A DNA stretch of 64,000 nucleotides from Seminavis robusta (GCA_903772945.1 CAICTM010000027.1:1-64000); one strand, 5' to 3'. Positions 1 to 10,267 are shown, counted from the first letter of the stretch. The notes: generated by a model from the letters alone, not told the origin. Numbers and translations: made by a program.

Positions 1-780
1 GCACAGATTCTGAAGTTCCTACAGATCAACGTGGAACTACCTGTGCAAGTGAAGATCGATAACGTAGGTGCTATCTTTATGTCAGAGAACAAGACAAGTG
101 CAAGTCGAACAAGGCATAAGGATACGAGGTGGCACTACGTGAACAAATGCAGCAGGACGGCCTATGAAGATTGATTTTGTTCGCTCGGAGACAACGTGAG
201 CGACATTGGAACCAAGAATGTCAACGTCGAGACCCTCGACAACATGCACCGAAACTGACAGGAGACAAGGAGCAATTGGTTGAGTTGGTAAGAAGGTCGC
301 TGCCATCATCGCGAAACAGGAAGGGTGTCAGAAGGGTATTTTCGTATGACGGAAAGACGACCGGGATCCACAATCACGTTCGTGATTGGGGATGTGTTGA
401 CTCAAATCAGATGGTTATCCGATCATCATCAGATGGCCAGGAGTACGAGGAACGAGGACATGGTCGTCTAGATGATGCAATACAAAGGTTAGGAAGTTAG
501 GTCGAAGAGATGAATGCAAGGAGCGACGGATGGAACAAATGAATGGAAGGATGAAGGTCCATAGGTTTAGTAAAGTGGGAAAGCCCCTCCAGGGCCAACA
601 TGCACTTCAGGAAGATAGATCGACGAGATCTATCTGTAGATGAAACTGCGAGAAGCAGAGGATCGAAAGATCCTGGTATATGTATGCATATCGGAGCTCA
701 GTTGTAGAGCTCACAATCTGAACGAGAGAGAAAGAGAAAACGAAACAGATAGCCAGTCTACTAGACAGTAGAGCTGGAAG
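1..780 (+). mobile_element. Fossil Ty1/copia (CoDi-like) retrotransposon, 3' end
   Basis: The first ~290 bases read, in pieces, like the end of a copia polymerase: the RNase H tail with the familiar 'KIDNVGAIFM' and 'TRHKDTR' signatures and a 'HAPKLTGDKE'-like ending. The element is broken and only its 3' end lies in the window. About 290-780 would be its 3' untranslated region and possibly an LTR, but no second LTR is visible to compare, so the right edge is uncertain. The family call rests on recognising the RNase H motifs; diatom genomes are rich in such CoDi elements. Confidence 0.7.
613..771. repeat. Cluster of consecutive perfect hairpins
   Basis: Five short inverted repeats follow each other almost without gaps: 613-635 (9-bp stem, 5-nt loop), 646-658 (4-bp stem), 659-674 (6-bp stem closed by a GAAA tetraloop), 678-691 (5-bp stem) and 694-712 (GAGCTC arms). 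A sixth lies at 758-771 (CTACT/AGTAG). The cluster sits in the 3' flank of the copia remnant, so it may be structured 3'UTR or LTR RNA. Confidence 0.7.
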
Positions 781-955
781 GATATTGATTAAATTAGAGA
801 AATTGTGCGTTCAAGTTCACATCTTTTCAACAAACCTCAAAAGCACCTGGAAGGAGCTGGCCAAGCTGGCACTGACTGCCTCTGTTTACTTTATCTTTTC
901 ATACTACACAGGTATTTTAATTTTAAACAACATGATAGTTTTAGCCAAAGATCAG

Positions 956-1049
956 AAGAGGTGCAAATATGTTTCATTGGAAGGATTTGAGTGGCCAGCG
1001 ATCGCCAGCGATCGCCAGCGATCGCCGGCGATCGCCAATTGCACCTCTT
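956..1049. repeat. Small inverted-repeat (MITE-like) element, copy 1
   Basis: A 94-bp unit bounded by perfect 11-bp inverted ends, AAGAGGTGCAA and TTGCACCTCTT. Inside, the 8-bp palindrome GCGATCGC occurs four times at a strict 10-bp spacing (998, 1008, 1018, 1028). It is followed by GGGTTAA, as is copy 2. No coding capacity; it resembles a non-autonomous foldback element. Confidence 0.55.
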
Positions 1050-1089
1050 GGGTTAACAACTTTAAATTTTTTAGAAGTTTTTAGACAGA

Positions 1090-1195
1090 AGAGGTGCAAA
1101 GAAAAACTGATGGACTCTTTTGAGTCCCACAAAAGGGGCGCAGCGCCCCGGCGCAGTGACGCAGAGTCGGCGCAGCGCCATGACGCAGCACCTCT
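1090..1195. repeat. Small inverted-repeat (MITE-like) element, copy 2
   Basis: Bounded by AGAGGTGC and GCACCTCT, the same ends as the unit just upstream and in the same order, again followed by GGGTTAA and preceded by CAGA. The interior differs: it is GC-rich with the near-palindrome GGGGCGC-A-GCGCCCC at 1135-1149 and three GGCGCAG-like words. Ends are conserved while the core is not. Confidence 0.5.
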
Positions 1196-1654
1196 AGGGT
1201 TAAAACTGATTGATAAACATGGACAAACCACCCCAGCCTTCAACAATTATCTTTCAAAACAAAATAAAAGTTAGAAGGGAAGACCACCCTCACCCAAATC
1301 CTTACTCCAACCAGTTTGAAAAAGTTTATACTGTACTGGCAGTAAAACTAATGGATACTTTAGTGGCCCAGGCCACACAACAGACATAATATGCGCAACC
1401 CCCATAAAGTAAAACAGTATTATTATTGCAATCTAGGATCACAGAAATGAGCTGATGCCAATCCAGCCATCATCACATCATTTGTGCACGGTCCACAACA
1501 AACTAAACTGAACGTGGAAAAGTGCTGGCTAGCTAGCTAGAGTGGATGTTAATCTCTGCCATCTATCGTTCGTTCGACCAACAGTACGTGGGTTCTGGTC
1601 AAGACGAATAACAGAAATTTATTCGAGTAAACTATCGGATAGAAACAGATCACA
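1196..1654. other. Intergenic region upstream of the JmjC-like gene
   Basis: No gene seen. The stretch holds a CTAGCTAGCTAG run near 1530 and AT-rich DNA leading into the start codon at 1655; the promoter and 5' leader of that gene presumably lie here, but no box can be pointed to with confidence. Confidence 0.4.
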
Positions 1655-2938
1655 ATGAACAGTCAAGACAAGGAATGTTTGCAGCAGGGAACTCCTTCCA
1701 AACAAGTCCGAGCTCAGGCGCCAGCAGTCATTACTCCTTCTACTTCGTCTAGTAGTAGTAGCCAAGAATCTTCCAAAGACGGCGCTTTAAAGGAGTCAAA
1801 CGGACGCATCATTTGCAAGAAGGAGTCAAACCGACGACACGGCAAAAATGAGAATCCGAGATCCAAGCGATCGCTGAATTTCGCTCCTTCCAGTTCAGCC
1901 GAAGATCATCCTTCCATAGTGGTGGACGGAACAAAGATGCTGCGAATGATGGGTTCCACCTCCTCTGTTGCTACCAAGGGGTCATCCACAAGCCGCAAGA
2001 GAAAGAATGATGACGGGCAGTCACCCATCTCCAAAGTCGCAAAGACGCAAGTCAAGAATGTGGTTTCGCCAGAGCCTGTTGCGAATGATATCGACGAAAT
2101 GTCATCCCACCAAAACCAGCAAGATATAATCCACGATCTACGCAAAGAAAACAAGCGCCTACAAGAGCTTTTGAAGAAGGAACAGAACAAACGAAACGAG
2201 AGTCAACAACTCCTCCAACAAGTGGTCAACGAACAACAACAAGAGCAACCAAGGTTCGGGACAAGATCGTCTCGAAAACAAACACACCAATTCGCAATCA
2301 AGGATGTAGACTATGATCGATGGCTCGATGTAGAAGTACCCACCAAGTGTTGCCGAGGAAGAGCCACTCGTTGTGTCATGTGGAAGAAACTAGCTACCCT
2401 CATCAAGAATGCATTTCGCGACGAGGGCGTTGGCAAGAAGAAACTCTTGAAAAGGGCAGTTATTACCATGGACCCTGACACGGGATACGGAAAAGCAGTG
2501 CTCTCGGATGACTTCATTATAGATCATCAGCTCAAGGACGTGTTACCGGATGGTGTGGAGTTGACCAGTATGAAGATTGCTACGGATGCTGTTGAGGCAT
2601 TCTGCAATGAACAAGCTAACACTGGGAGTACGCACGATGACGATTTGGTGGGGTTTCTATTGGTCTTGAGAGGGAGAAAGATTGCAAGGATGGCAAAGCC
2701 ACAAAAGGTACTCAAGACTTTGGGAAAGGCACTGACACGTGTGGATGGCTGTTCGTCCAAGGACACGGCGTCCTTCTATAAGGAGGAAGCATTTGGTGAT
2801 CATGCAACTGCTGAGATATGGAAGGAAGTTGTACTGAATCCTGGAGAGGGCATCATCATTCCACGGAGATGGATCCATGCTTTCAAGAGTGACCCAGATA
2901 CAGTGGCGCTTTCGTTCAAGCTGAAAAGGCTGTGTTAG
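1655..2938 (+). CDS. Protein with C-terminal JmjC/cupin_8-like domain
   Basis: A single-exon frame of 427 residues. The first ~150 residues are Ser-, Lys- and Arg-rich and look disordered and nuclear. Residues ~155-195 form a Gln/Glu/Lys-rich coiled coil. The C-terminal third resembles the Fe(II)/2-oxoglutarate JmjC fold: an H-x-D-like cluster (H327, D328, D329) followed by 'GFLLVLRGRKIARMAKP', which matches the strand after the first metal ligands, and 'GEGIIIPRRWIHAF' with H408, which matches the distal metal ligand. The spacing of 81 residues between the two histidines is normal for the family. If real, it would act as an oxygenase or hydroxylase on protein or chromatin; catalytic competence is inferred only from these residues. 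The last 25 codons are duplicated immediately downstream. No similarity to a named gene was recognised for the N-terminal half. Confidence 0.7.
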   Translation: MNSQDKECLQQGTPSKQVRAQAPAVITPSTSSSSSSQESSKDGALKESNGRIICKKESNRRHGKNENPRSKRSLNFAPSSSAEDHPSIVVDGTKMLRMMGSTSSVATKGSSTSRKRKNDDGQSPISKVAKTQVKNVVSPEPVANDIDEMSSHQNQQDIIHDLRKENKRLQELLKKEQNKRNESQQLLQQVVNEQQQEQPRFGTRSSRKQTHQFAIKDVDYDRWLDVEVPTKCCRGRATRCVMWKKLATLIKNAFRDEGVGKKKLLKRAVITMDPDTGYGKAVLSDDFIIDHQLKDVLPDGVELTSMKIATDAVEAFCNEQANTGSTHDDDLVGFLLVLRGRKIARMAKPQKVLKTLGKALTRVDGCSSKDTASFYKEEAFGDHATAEIWKEVVLNPGEGIIIPRRWIHAFKSDPDTVALSFKLKRLC

Positions 2939-3020
2939 TTCCACGGAGATGGATCCATGCTTTCAAGAGTGACCCAGATACAGTGGCGCTTTCGTTCAAG
3001 CTGAAAAGGCTGTGTTAGTG
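2861..3020. repeat. 80-bp tandem duplication across the stop codon
   Basis: Bases 2861-2939 recur exactly at 2941-3019, a period of 80 with 79 matching bases. The unit starts at the PRRWIHAF codons and ends just past the TAG, so the copy lies in the 3'UTR and does not alter the protein. The lack of differences implies a very recent event or an assembly artefact. Confidence 0.95.
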
Positions 3021-3604
3021 TCGATTGTTGGTACAATAATGAATCTTTGTTTAACCATTGGTGAAAGAAGGCTTTGACGATAGGAGAGATTGCATTCTCC
3101 TTACCAGACTAGAATTTCTTCGTAGACGAAGACCAGAAATTCTTCCTAGATTCCATGGTGGGAACCAATCTACATCTAGGGTTGTTTGGAAACTCCGGTA
3201 AAGGGGCACAGTTCCAGTGACAAGCGCATCGCACTGTTTGAAGAGCCGAGTCGCTTGACTCTTGAACCGCTGCTGGTGGCTGCGGCTGCCTTCTGGTAGA
3301 CATCCGGCAAATTTGATGCTTTTGCTTGATTGTGGCTTTGCCGTCGGTACCAGTGGTGAGCCCTCTCGTGCCAAGGAAGGACTCTCGGGCCCTGTACATG
3401 TAGCAGCCACAAGGAGGCGAATTGGACTAGATAGAGGGAAGTCGTTGATTGGTTGTGCTACTATATATGTAAAGAATGTTGTTACGAAACTTAATGTTAC
3501 ATCCTTGTCGCTCGAGTTGGCTGCCATTACAGAGTGAGGCGCCACAAGCCACGAGTATCATATGGATCCGCTCTCCGCGTGAACGATGTTGATTGCTTTC
3601 AAAG
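3021..3604. other. Intergenic region between convergent genes
   Basis: Separates the JmjC-like gene from the PDZ protein gene on the other strand. An imperfect inverted repeat (AGAATTTCTTCGTAGACGAA, then AGAAATTCTTCCTAGA) lies near 3110-3150. Open frames on both strands are present but carry no recognisable domain. Confidence 0.4.
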
Positions 3605-6117
3605 CTAGTAAGTGTCGGCCGCCAAGAGAGTAATCTTTCGTTCCTTCTGATTTGACTTGCTCGCCATTAGCCGGGTTAGAGTCGCGGCTGTCATGCTTCG
3701 GGTGTCTTGTGCGTCCAATCCGACAATCAGGTCTCCAGGATTGATCAAACCCAGCATGGGGGATGTTTGCTTCAAAGAATGCACTGCTGGGCCATCTTTC
3801 GTTGTGTCCACCACAATACCAAGGGCGCCCGCTGGAGCAAAGACATCGTACAAGCCTTCTCTTTGAAGAATATCGTGGAACTTTTCGTTTTTCTCTTCCT
3901 TCTTTTCTTGCTGCACTGCTGGAGAAGCCAGTGGTGCTGCACCTAGTGTCCCACCAACCATGTTGAGGAATGCATTGATACTCGAACTGACTGCAGATGA
4001 GGCAGGACTCGTGGGCTCGTTGCGATTATTCTCGAAAGTCCTTGGAGGTCCTTTCGAGGTTGCTCCGAAGTTGTTCCGTCCTGCTGCCGCGTTCAATGCA
4101 CCATTGCCTCTACTATGTTCGCTCGGCCAATCAACGGAGCGATATTGTTGCTGCTGTTGTCGGAGATGAGCGGAATTGGACTGCGTTTGAGAGTAGGGAC
4201 CAGGTGCGGCGCTGGCTCTGTTTTCAGCCAGTTCAAAGATATTTCGGCTATGAGTCGATCGCTGGTCAGGATCTTGTTTAGCTGGAGGGAAGAAACTGTT
4301 AAGGGCGTCTGCGCTGACAAACTGATTCGCTCCCACTACGGATGGATCACGCCTCGCATGAGCACTACCTCCGCCGCGAGGATTGAAGTCGTCCTGCGTT
4401 GAGATTGTGCAGAGATTGTGCAAAAAGGAATGAGTACTTGGCTTAGACGAAACAAACGGCAGACCTCCAATATACATGTACTTACGCGTTGATCAGGTCG
4501 AGGAAGTCCAAAGGTCGCCGTCCTATACTTGGCTGCAGGGTCTTTCGTAGAAATCTTTTGCTGTTGCTGCGAGTACTTGAATCGATTAGCTTCGGTGGGA
4601 GGATCTCGGTTGCTGCCAAAACTTTCGCTCCTCAGGATGGATTCGGCAAGTACACCCAATCGAGTACCCGCCTCCATGGTGTTGGGGCTCTTTGGCGGCA
4701 AGTTGTTTTGGTTGCCTTTACTGGGTAGCGTATGCAAAAGTTCCGTGTACGAGCCACCATCCTTACTGTTATGGCCTTGGAGGGTTTCCACCTCCAATGG
4801 AGACTCACTTTTCTTTTCCTTTTTCCGTGGCGTCTCTGGCTTTTCGTTCTCGTTCTCGGGTTCGTCGTCATCATCATCTTGTTCATCGTCTTCTCCAGCC
4901 ACGCTGTAGTCATGGCGCTTTTCGGGACTATCCGATACTTGAATAATTTCAATGCTCTTTGCGTTTTGGAGTCCACAGCCGACATCGTCTTGCGTTAGTT
5001 GAGAATCGACAGGATCTGTGTACATGTACATGTCCGAAGACAGTTTATCTCCCTTGTCGGTCTCTTCTTGGTATTTCTTGAGCGAGTAGTAGGCTGCAGC
5101 CACACCACACAAAGATACGATAATCGAGCAAACAGCGACGGCAATGTATGTTCCTTGCGATATGCTCGAGTCCTGGTCATTTTCGTCTGTAGGAACCCGG
5201 GCTGGATCCAAAGGCAGAAAGAACGGATCGTTGGTATCCAACAAGTCACTCTTGAAGAGAGCAAAGTTGACTTCAAATCCATCGGCCACAATAGTCTTGA
5301 AGTCAAATGTATCTGGATGGTCAAGTGACTCGTAGATGGCCAACACTCGTACATCGACAACCAATTCCTTTCCTCCTACATCCAGTACCTGTTGAGTTTG
5401 AACTGTCACTGTACTCACAAGAACAGCACCTTCCACATCTTGCAGGTTCTGTTGAATAAAGTACCTTACAACACTTTCAAAGACCTTGGTGTGATTGACA
5501 TTCATTTGAGCGTCAATACCTTGCAGAGGAATTGAGATTGTGGTGTGGAGGGTCGCACGGTACATGAGCGTTGGTGACATTGACAGAGTCGGAACACTAG
5601 ACGGAACGTCCGATGGCACAGAGGAAGGGTGACTTGAAGGAACCTTGGTAGGGCTCGACGAGGGCATGGAGCTCGGAGCTGGAGTGGGAGAGCTTGAGGG
5701 AATTGCTGACACGGATGGAACATTGGAAGGGGCCCCCGAAGGCTCTGTGGAAGGAAGAGAGGAGGGCCAAATACTGGGTGGGGTCGAAGGAGCTGATGAC
5801 ACGGTAGGAACATTGGTCGGTTGTGCACTGACAGTTGGAGCGATTGTAGGACCGATGGAAGGATGAGCAGAAACTGTCGGCGCTTGAGTAGGAGTTGCGG
5901 AAGGACTGGGAGTTGGCGCTGACGAAAATGTCGGTGATGTTGTTGGCATGGGCGTCGTGGGGACCGTGGGAACGGCATTTTGGATTTTGTCGGCGTAGTT
6001 GATGATGTTACTCAGAAGTGTCCGATCTTCTTCATGGAGGTGATTGCTGGGAGGAACATCGTTGGCTGTCGCTGCACCGGAAATCACAGCAAACAAGAGA
6101 AGACAGAGACGCTTCAT
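3605..6117 (-). CDS. Single-pass membrane protein, P/S/T-rich ectodomain and PDZ domain
   Basis: Two exons, 6117-4486 and 4393-3605, joined in phase 0 (donor GTAAGT at 4485, acceptor CAG at 4394, intron 92 bp), giving 806 residues. I chose the ATG at 6117 because it opens a clear signal peptide (MKRLCLLLFAVISGAATA) while the upstream frame does not. Residues ~49-183 are a P-S/T repeat stalk of the kind common in diatom surface proteins. Residues ~184-310 form a Cys-free globular ectodomain of unknown family. A transmembrane helix spans ~322-346. The cytosolic part is acidic and Lys-rich (~405-440), then Gln/Asn/Ser-rich, and ends in a PDZ-like domain at ~732-801 with 'GALGIVVD' as carboxylate-binding loop and 'NPGDLIVGLD' as the next strand. 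It would anchor at the plasma membrane or frustule and recruit partners inside. The function is inferred from architecture only. Confidence 0.75.
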
Positions 6118-6715
6118 GGTGCACACGGAATAGTTGCTGCTGTTGTTGCTTTCAATAAAAGTCGGCGCCAGGAAAGAAGGCAGCCAGACAGAGAAATGTA
6201 ACAGTCTCACTCGACGAAAAGCAATGAAGGCACAGAGTGTGACAAAATGGCCAAGAAAGGGGACGCTGCAAATTCGCAAAATTGCACCCTTTCCAAGAAG
6301 GTGCTTGGTCCGAGAAAATGTGAGGAGCAACAGCAACGACAAGGAACGGCTATGGATACTTAGGGAAGCGAAACCATCTTCGAAGGGGAGTACTTAGAGG
6401 TGCGCTCCTGCAAGGCTTCCCGCAAAAGCTTGAGTTAGGGTTAGAGCTTTCATCCGTCACGAGAAAAGGGCGCAAAGATTGAATTCACCTTCTGACGATT
6501 TGCCCCGGAAAGATGCGGGGAAGCCGTCCTCCAAGCTACAGATTTTGCACCAATAAATTCAACAATTTCTGCGACCTATAATTTACCTGCAAACTACAAG
6601 GGTTGGGGTTTGAGAAATAAAGGACACCGGAGGTGTAATAGATATACCGGGCGAGCTGAATTAAAAGATGGGCCGGCATAATAATATTGTTAAAGTTTGG
6701 TTGAAGGTAGTGTCA
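6118..6715. other. 5' flank of the PDZ protein gene
   Basis: Promoter and leader region of the minus-strand gene, followed by sequence with no recognisable gene. The signal-peptide frame stays open upstream to 6342 without looking like protein. Confidence 0.35.
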
Positions 6716-7191
6716 TTAGATTTTTCCGTCTGAGAAAGTGGCGTGGTAGCTTACGGGAGTTTAGAGGTGTGCAACATGAGACGTTAGATTTTTCCATCTG
6801 AGAAAATGGCGTGGTAGCTTACGGGAGTTTAGAGGTGTGCAACGTGAGACGTAAGATTTTTCCATCTGAGAAAGTGGCGTGGTAGCTTACGGGAGTTTAG
6901 AGGTGTGCAACGTGAGACGTAAGATTTTTCCGTCTGAGAAAGTGGCGTGGTAGCTTACGGGAGTTTAGAGGTGTGCAACGTGAGACGTAAGATTTTTCCA
7001 TCTGAGAAAGAGGCATGGTAGCTTACAAGAGTTTAGAGGTGTGCAAGGCCAGTCATTAGATTTTTTCATCTGAGAAAGTGGCGTAGTAGCTTACGGGAGT
7101 TTAGAGGTGTGCAACGTGAGTCATTAGATTTTTCCATCTGAGAAAGTGGCGTGGTAGCTTACGGGAGTTTAGAGGTGGGCATCGTGAGGAA
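6716..7191. repeat. Tandem array, seven units of exactly 68 bp
   Basis: Units begin at 6716, 6784, 6852, 6920, 6988, 7056 and 7124, each starting T(T/A)AGATTTTT and containing AGCTTAC(G)GGAGTTTAGAG. There are only substitutions and no length changes. Units 3 and 4 differ by a single base; units 5 and 6 share a GTCATTAG junction that also precedes unit 1 and unit 7, which suggests two rounds of amplification. Not coding. The word TTAGAGGTGTGCAA recalls the AGAGGTGCAA ends of the small elements at 956 and 1090. Confidence 0.95.
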
Positions 7192-7545
7192 AATATTAGG
7201 ATCCGTTGCTACCGTATGATTATTATGAGAATGCGTGAGAACGAGGGGGTTGAAGTAAATCTCTAACCCTAAGGATAACCAACCAACCAAACCCACCACC
7301 ACCACAATAAACGGGGTTAGAGATCACCGGGGTCTGCCCGGTATATTGAAATTGACATCACCTCACCAACAGCCACCTACTCAAACCACGACGATGCATT
7401 CACCTGCGACCCCTCGCACCGCTACTCTGTCAACCAAGTTAATGGCTGTGTTGTTGAGGCTCTGAATAGTGCTCTGGTCGATACCTTGACTGCTACAAGA
7501 GCAGATAATGGCACCTGAGAATGGTGTCACAATGTCACACAACAC
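7192..7545. other. Intergenic, low-complexity
   Basis: Contains AACCAACCAACCAA and CCACCACCACCA runs around 7275-7305 and an inverted pair, ATCTCTAACCC at 7258-7268 and GGGGTTAGAGAT at 7314-7325. No gene seen. Confidence 0.4.
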
Positions 7546-10267
7546 TCAATTGCCGCCATCCGAGTCGTCGCTGTCGCCATCCGAGTCGTCGCTGTCGCCA
7601 TCGTCCTCTTGGATAGTCTTCAGAAACGCTTCCTTTTCTTCTTTGGATAGCCCTCGGATGAGGCTCTTGGCTGTGTCTACCTCATGATCTCTCCGTCGGG
7701 CAAACGCTGTATCATCAAGTGCAATATCGCCATCGATCTTCCTCTTCAATTTAACGAGTGCCTCTTCCTCAGCATCGGTCCATGGGTTGACATCAGGAGC
7801 AGGCTTGCCCTTGAGTTGCTTCCACTTGGCTACTCTCTCAGGCTTATTCTTCATTGTCCCTGGCAACGTCTTTTGTCCAAGTTTCCAACAGATGAGATGT
7901 CTCAATTGTGGACTTGTGAAGTCTTCGACGGCTGCGACCTCTTGTTCCAGGATTTGAAGAGCAATCACCTGGCGTTGGGACGCTTCTTGTCTCTCTTGCT
8001 TGTGCTCTTGCGTCTCCTTGTATTGCTTCTTGAGATTCCGTCTCTGGATACCAACAAACAAGTCGTCATCATTTAGAGCTGCACCACCCGTTCGAAGAAA
8101 GAACTTGCCTCCGCCAACCTTGGTTTCTTCAAACGCATCCTGCCGAGATCGGGTGCGAGGCTTTGTGATGGCTCGTTGCCTCTCTTGAGAGCTGAACTCG
8201 CTCAATTGCATCCGAAAGAGAGATCCATTGTAGCCTCCGGCATCAAGGATATCACAAGCCTTCCTATTGAGAGAGTTCAAATCACGAAGATGCTGTGCTT
8301 CCGGATCGGCATTGAGGTCGGTTGGGCCACCAATTTGTGAAACAACAAGCTCATGACGGACATGTTTGCTCTTCAAAGCAGCTCGTGTGAAGTATGGGTA
8401 GACTCCAAGCTTGTTGGCCCAGCAGTGCTTCACTCGGTTGATGGCAAAAGCTTGTTCAAAAGCATTCTCGAGCAGAGGAAACTGTGGATCTTCCTCTCTA
8501 TGCCGACTGTATTTGCTACCGTAGAAGAGCAATCCAACATCATTTCGAGTGATTGTGGAGGCAATGTTGATGTTGTTCTGTCGGTATTCCCAGAGCTTTT
8601 CAAGGTTAGTGAAGTAGATGGATTTCAGCAGAGCAAAGAGCATATCCAGAATCTGTTGAATAACAATTAGATTAGCAATCCATGGAAGAAAGAGATGTTG
8701 CTCATACAGTTCGTAAACTTACTTGCAGGATGTGTGTGGTATTAGGTGGGCCCGATGGAAAGAGGTAGACGCCTCTCATTCTCATATCAGCCAGCATGTC
8801 TTCGTTGGTCCGTCCAGGACCTCCATCAACCAATAGAAGCGTTCTTTTACCAGGAGTATCAGCAGTATCACTTGCAACAAGAGGAAAGAAATTCTTGAGA
8901 AGATATTCCCCAAACTCTTCTTTGGTCATGCTTCCTTTCTCGTTGACGTTGTAGGTGGCCGAATGGGTGCCTTCCTCATTGGACAGATACTTGGCACAAA
9001 CTTCCAACATGTCAATAACAAACTCAGCATAGATTCCTTCATTGTCTGGATCCTTGGCATCTGTTGGAAGTTGGAAGTGCGGAGGAAAGGACTCTCCAGA
9101 GGCAAAGCAGCCAGCAACAAGAGTGCATCTCCATGAACTCTTATGTGCTCCATGAGTTGGAGCCTTTGACGTCCGAGGATTGTAAAATCCCATGGCTGGC
9201 CTGCCTGATTTGCCATTCTCAGTATCGTCCAAGGTAAGAGCTGACTCATACAAATTGGCAATACGGGCATCTTGATCACTGCTGACAAACTGGAGCTCAT
9301 TCTTGCCATCGTCATTGACTGCTATGGCAAATCCCTTGTCAATCAGGAAATCCTTGAGGCCGCTGTACCATTGGTTGATGTTGGCATATGTAGAGTATTG
9401 GTTGCGCCGCTGCTCAATTCGATCTGGCTTGCCTACATTGAGTTCTCCTGCCAGCGTGGACTCCACTCGATCAAACAACTTCCTTCCTTTTCGACTGCCT
9501 TGTCCCTCAAGCTTGTTGATACAGGTATTCACCATCTTGACGAGCTTGGGCCGGAGATTGGTCACTTGCTTTCCATCTTGGACTGAGAGGAGACTGAATG
9601 ACTTGACTGCATTGCACAGTGCTTCGAAATATTCCTCTGGAATCTTGCCAGCTTCACCTCGTTGCTGCAGCTGCTTTCGATTCTCTGCAAAGGCAATCCG
9701 TACAGTACGTGCAACAATCTTGATCTCATGAGCACGGGCCAGCTGTGAACTGTTGATCTCATCGCAAACAGTTTCGGCAGACTTTTTCCTGTAGGTTTTT
9801 CCATCAGCAAGTGCTTGTTCTTCCTTCTCGCACTCCTCTTGGAGAGCTTCGACAGCATCCTGAAAGAGCTTTGCCTTCAAGTCTTTCACTTGAACGTTGG
9901 CTTTTCGCTGTGCCGCAGCTTGTTTGCTGGTCCTTCTCATGCGGCCCGGAGGCTTTGGCACGATGGGGATAACGGACTCCTGTGAATCAGGGAATGGATG
10001 CGATAGGTCTTCAGAGTCGGACTCTTCCATGGCCAATTCATCAAAGTCATTTTCCAGTTGCTTTCGTTGATCTTCCAGTTTGTCTCTTGCCCGAAGGGCT
10101 CGTCTCTGGAGGTTGCGATTTGCTCTATCTTCCGTGGAGATGCCTGCTAATCGAAGGGCCGAGTGCGCAGTAATTCCACTTCCTTTCTTAGAGAGCTTGA
10201 GTATCATTCCAGCATTCTGAACAGCTTCATCTGTCTCGGCTCTTTTCTTTGCCGCTCTGGACGTCAT
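7546..10267 (-). CDS. pogo/Tigger-like DDE superfamily transposase
   Basis: Two exons, 10267-8723 and 8652-7546, with a 70-bp GT-AG intron in phase 0, giving 883 residues without an internal stop. The N-terminal ~200 residues are basic and coiled-coil-like, with an NLS-like KKRAE start. The catalytic core is DDE_1-like: 'LLLVDGGPGRTNEDML' carries the second acidic residue, then 'FPSGPPNTTHILQ', and splicing restores 'ILQILDMLFALLK', which matches the LQPLD block with the third Asp. The 370-residue tail is Lys/Arg-rich, includes a possible Myb-like or helical stretch ('NPWTDAEEEALVKLKRK') and ends in DDSDGDSDD repeats. It would cut and paste DNA in the nucleus. No terminal inverted repeats were found by eye around the gene, so it may be an immobile or domesticated copy. 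Confidence 0.75.

Noticed and set aside
640-680. Possible hammerhead ribozyme (TAGATGA ... GAAA)
   Set aside because: The GAAA is the loop of a simple hairpin and the CTGATGA core with proper stem II is absent.
998-1035. GCGATCGC array as a cyanobacterial HIP1 signature or plastid-derived transfer
   Set aside because: The array is local, within a small inverted-repeat element; nothing around it looks cyanobacterial.
3051-3545. 164-codon minus-strand frame
   Set aside because: No domain, low-complexity composition and competing frames on the other strand; probably chance.
7256-7272. AACCCTAA as telomere-like repeat
   Set aside because: Single occurrence, not an array.
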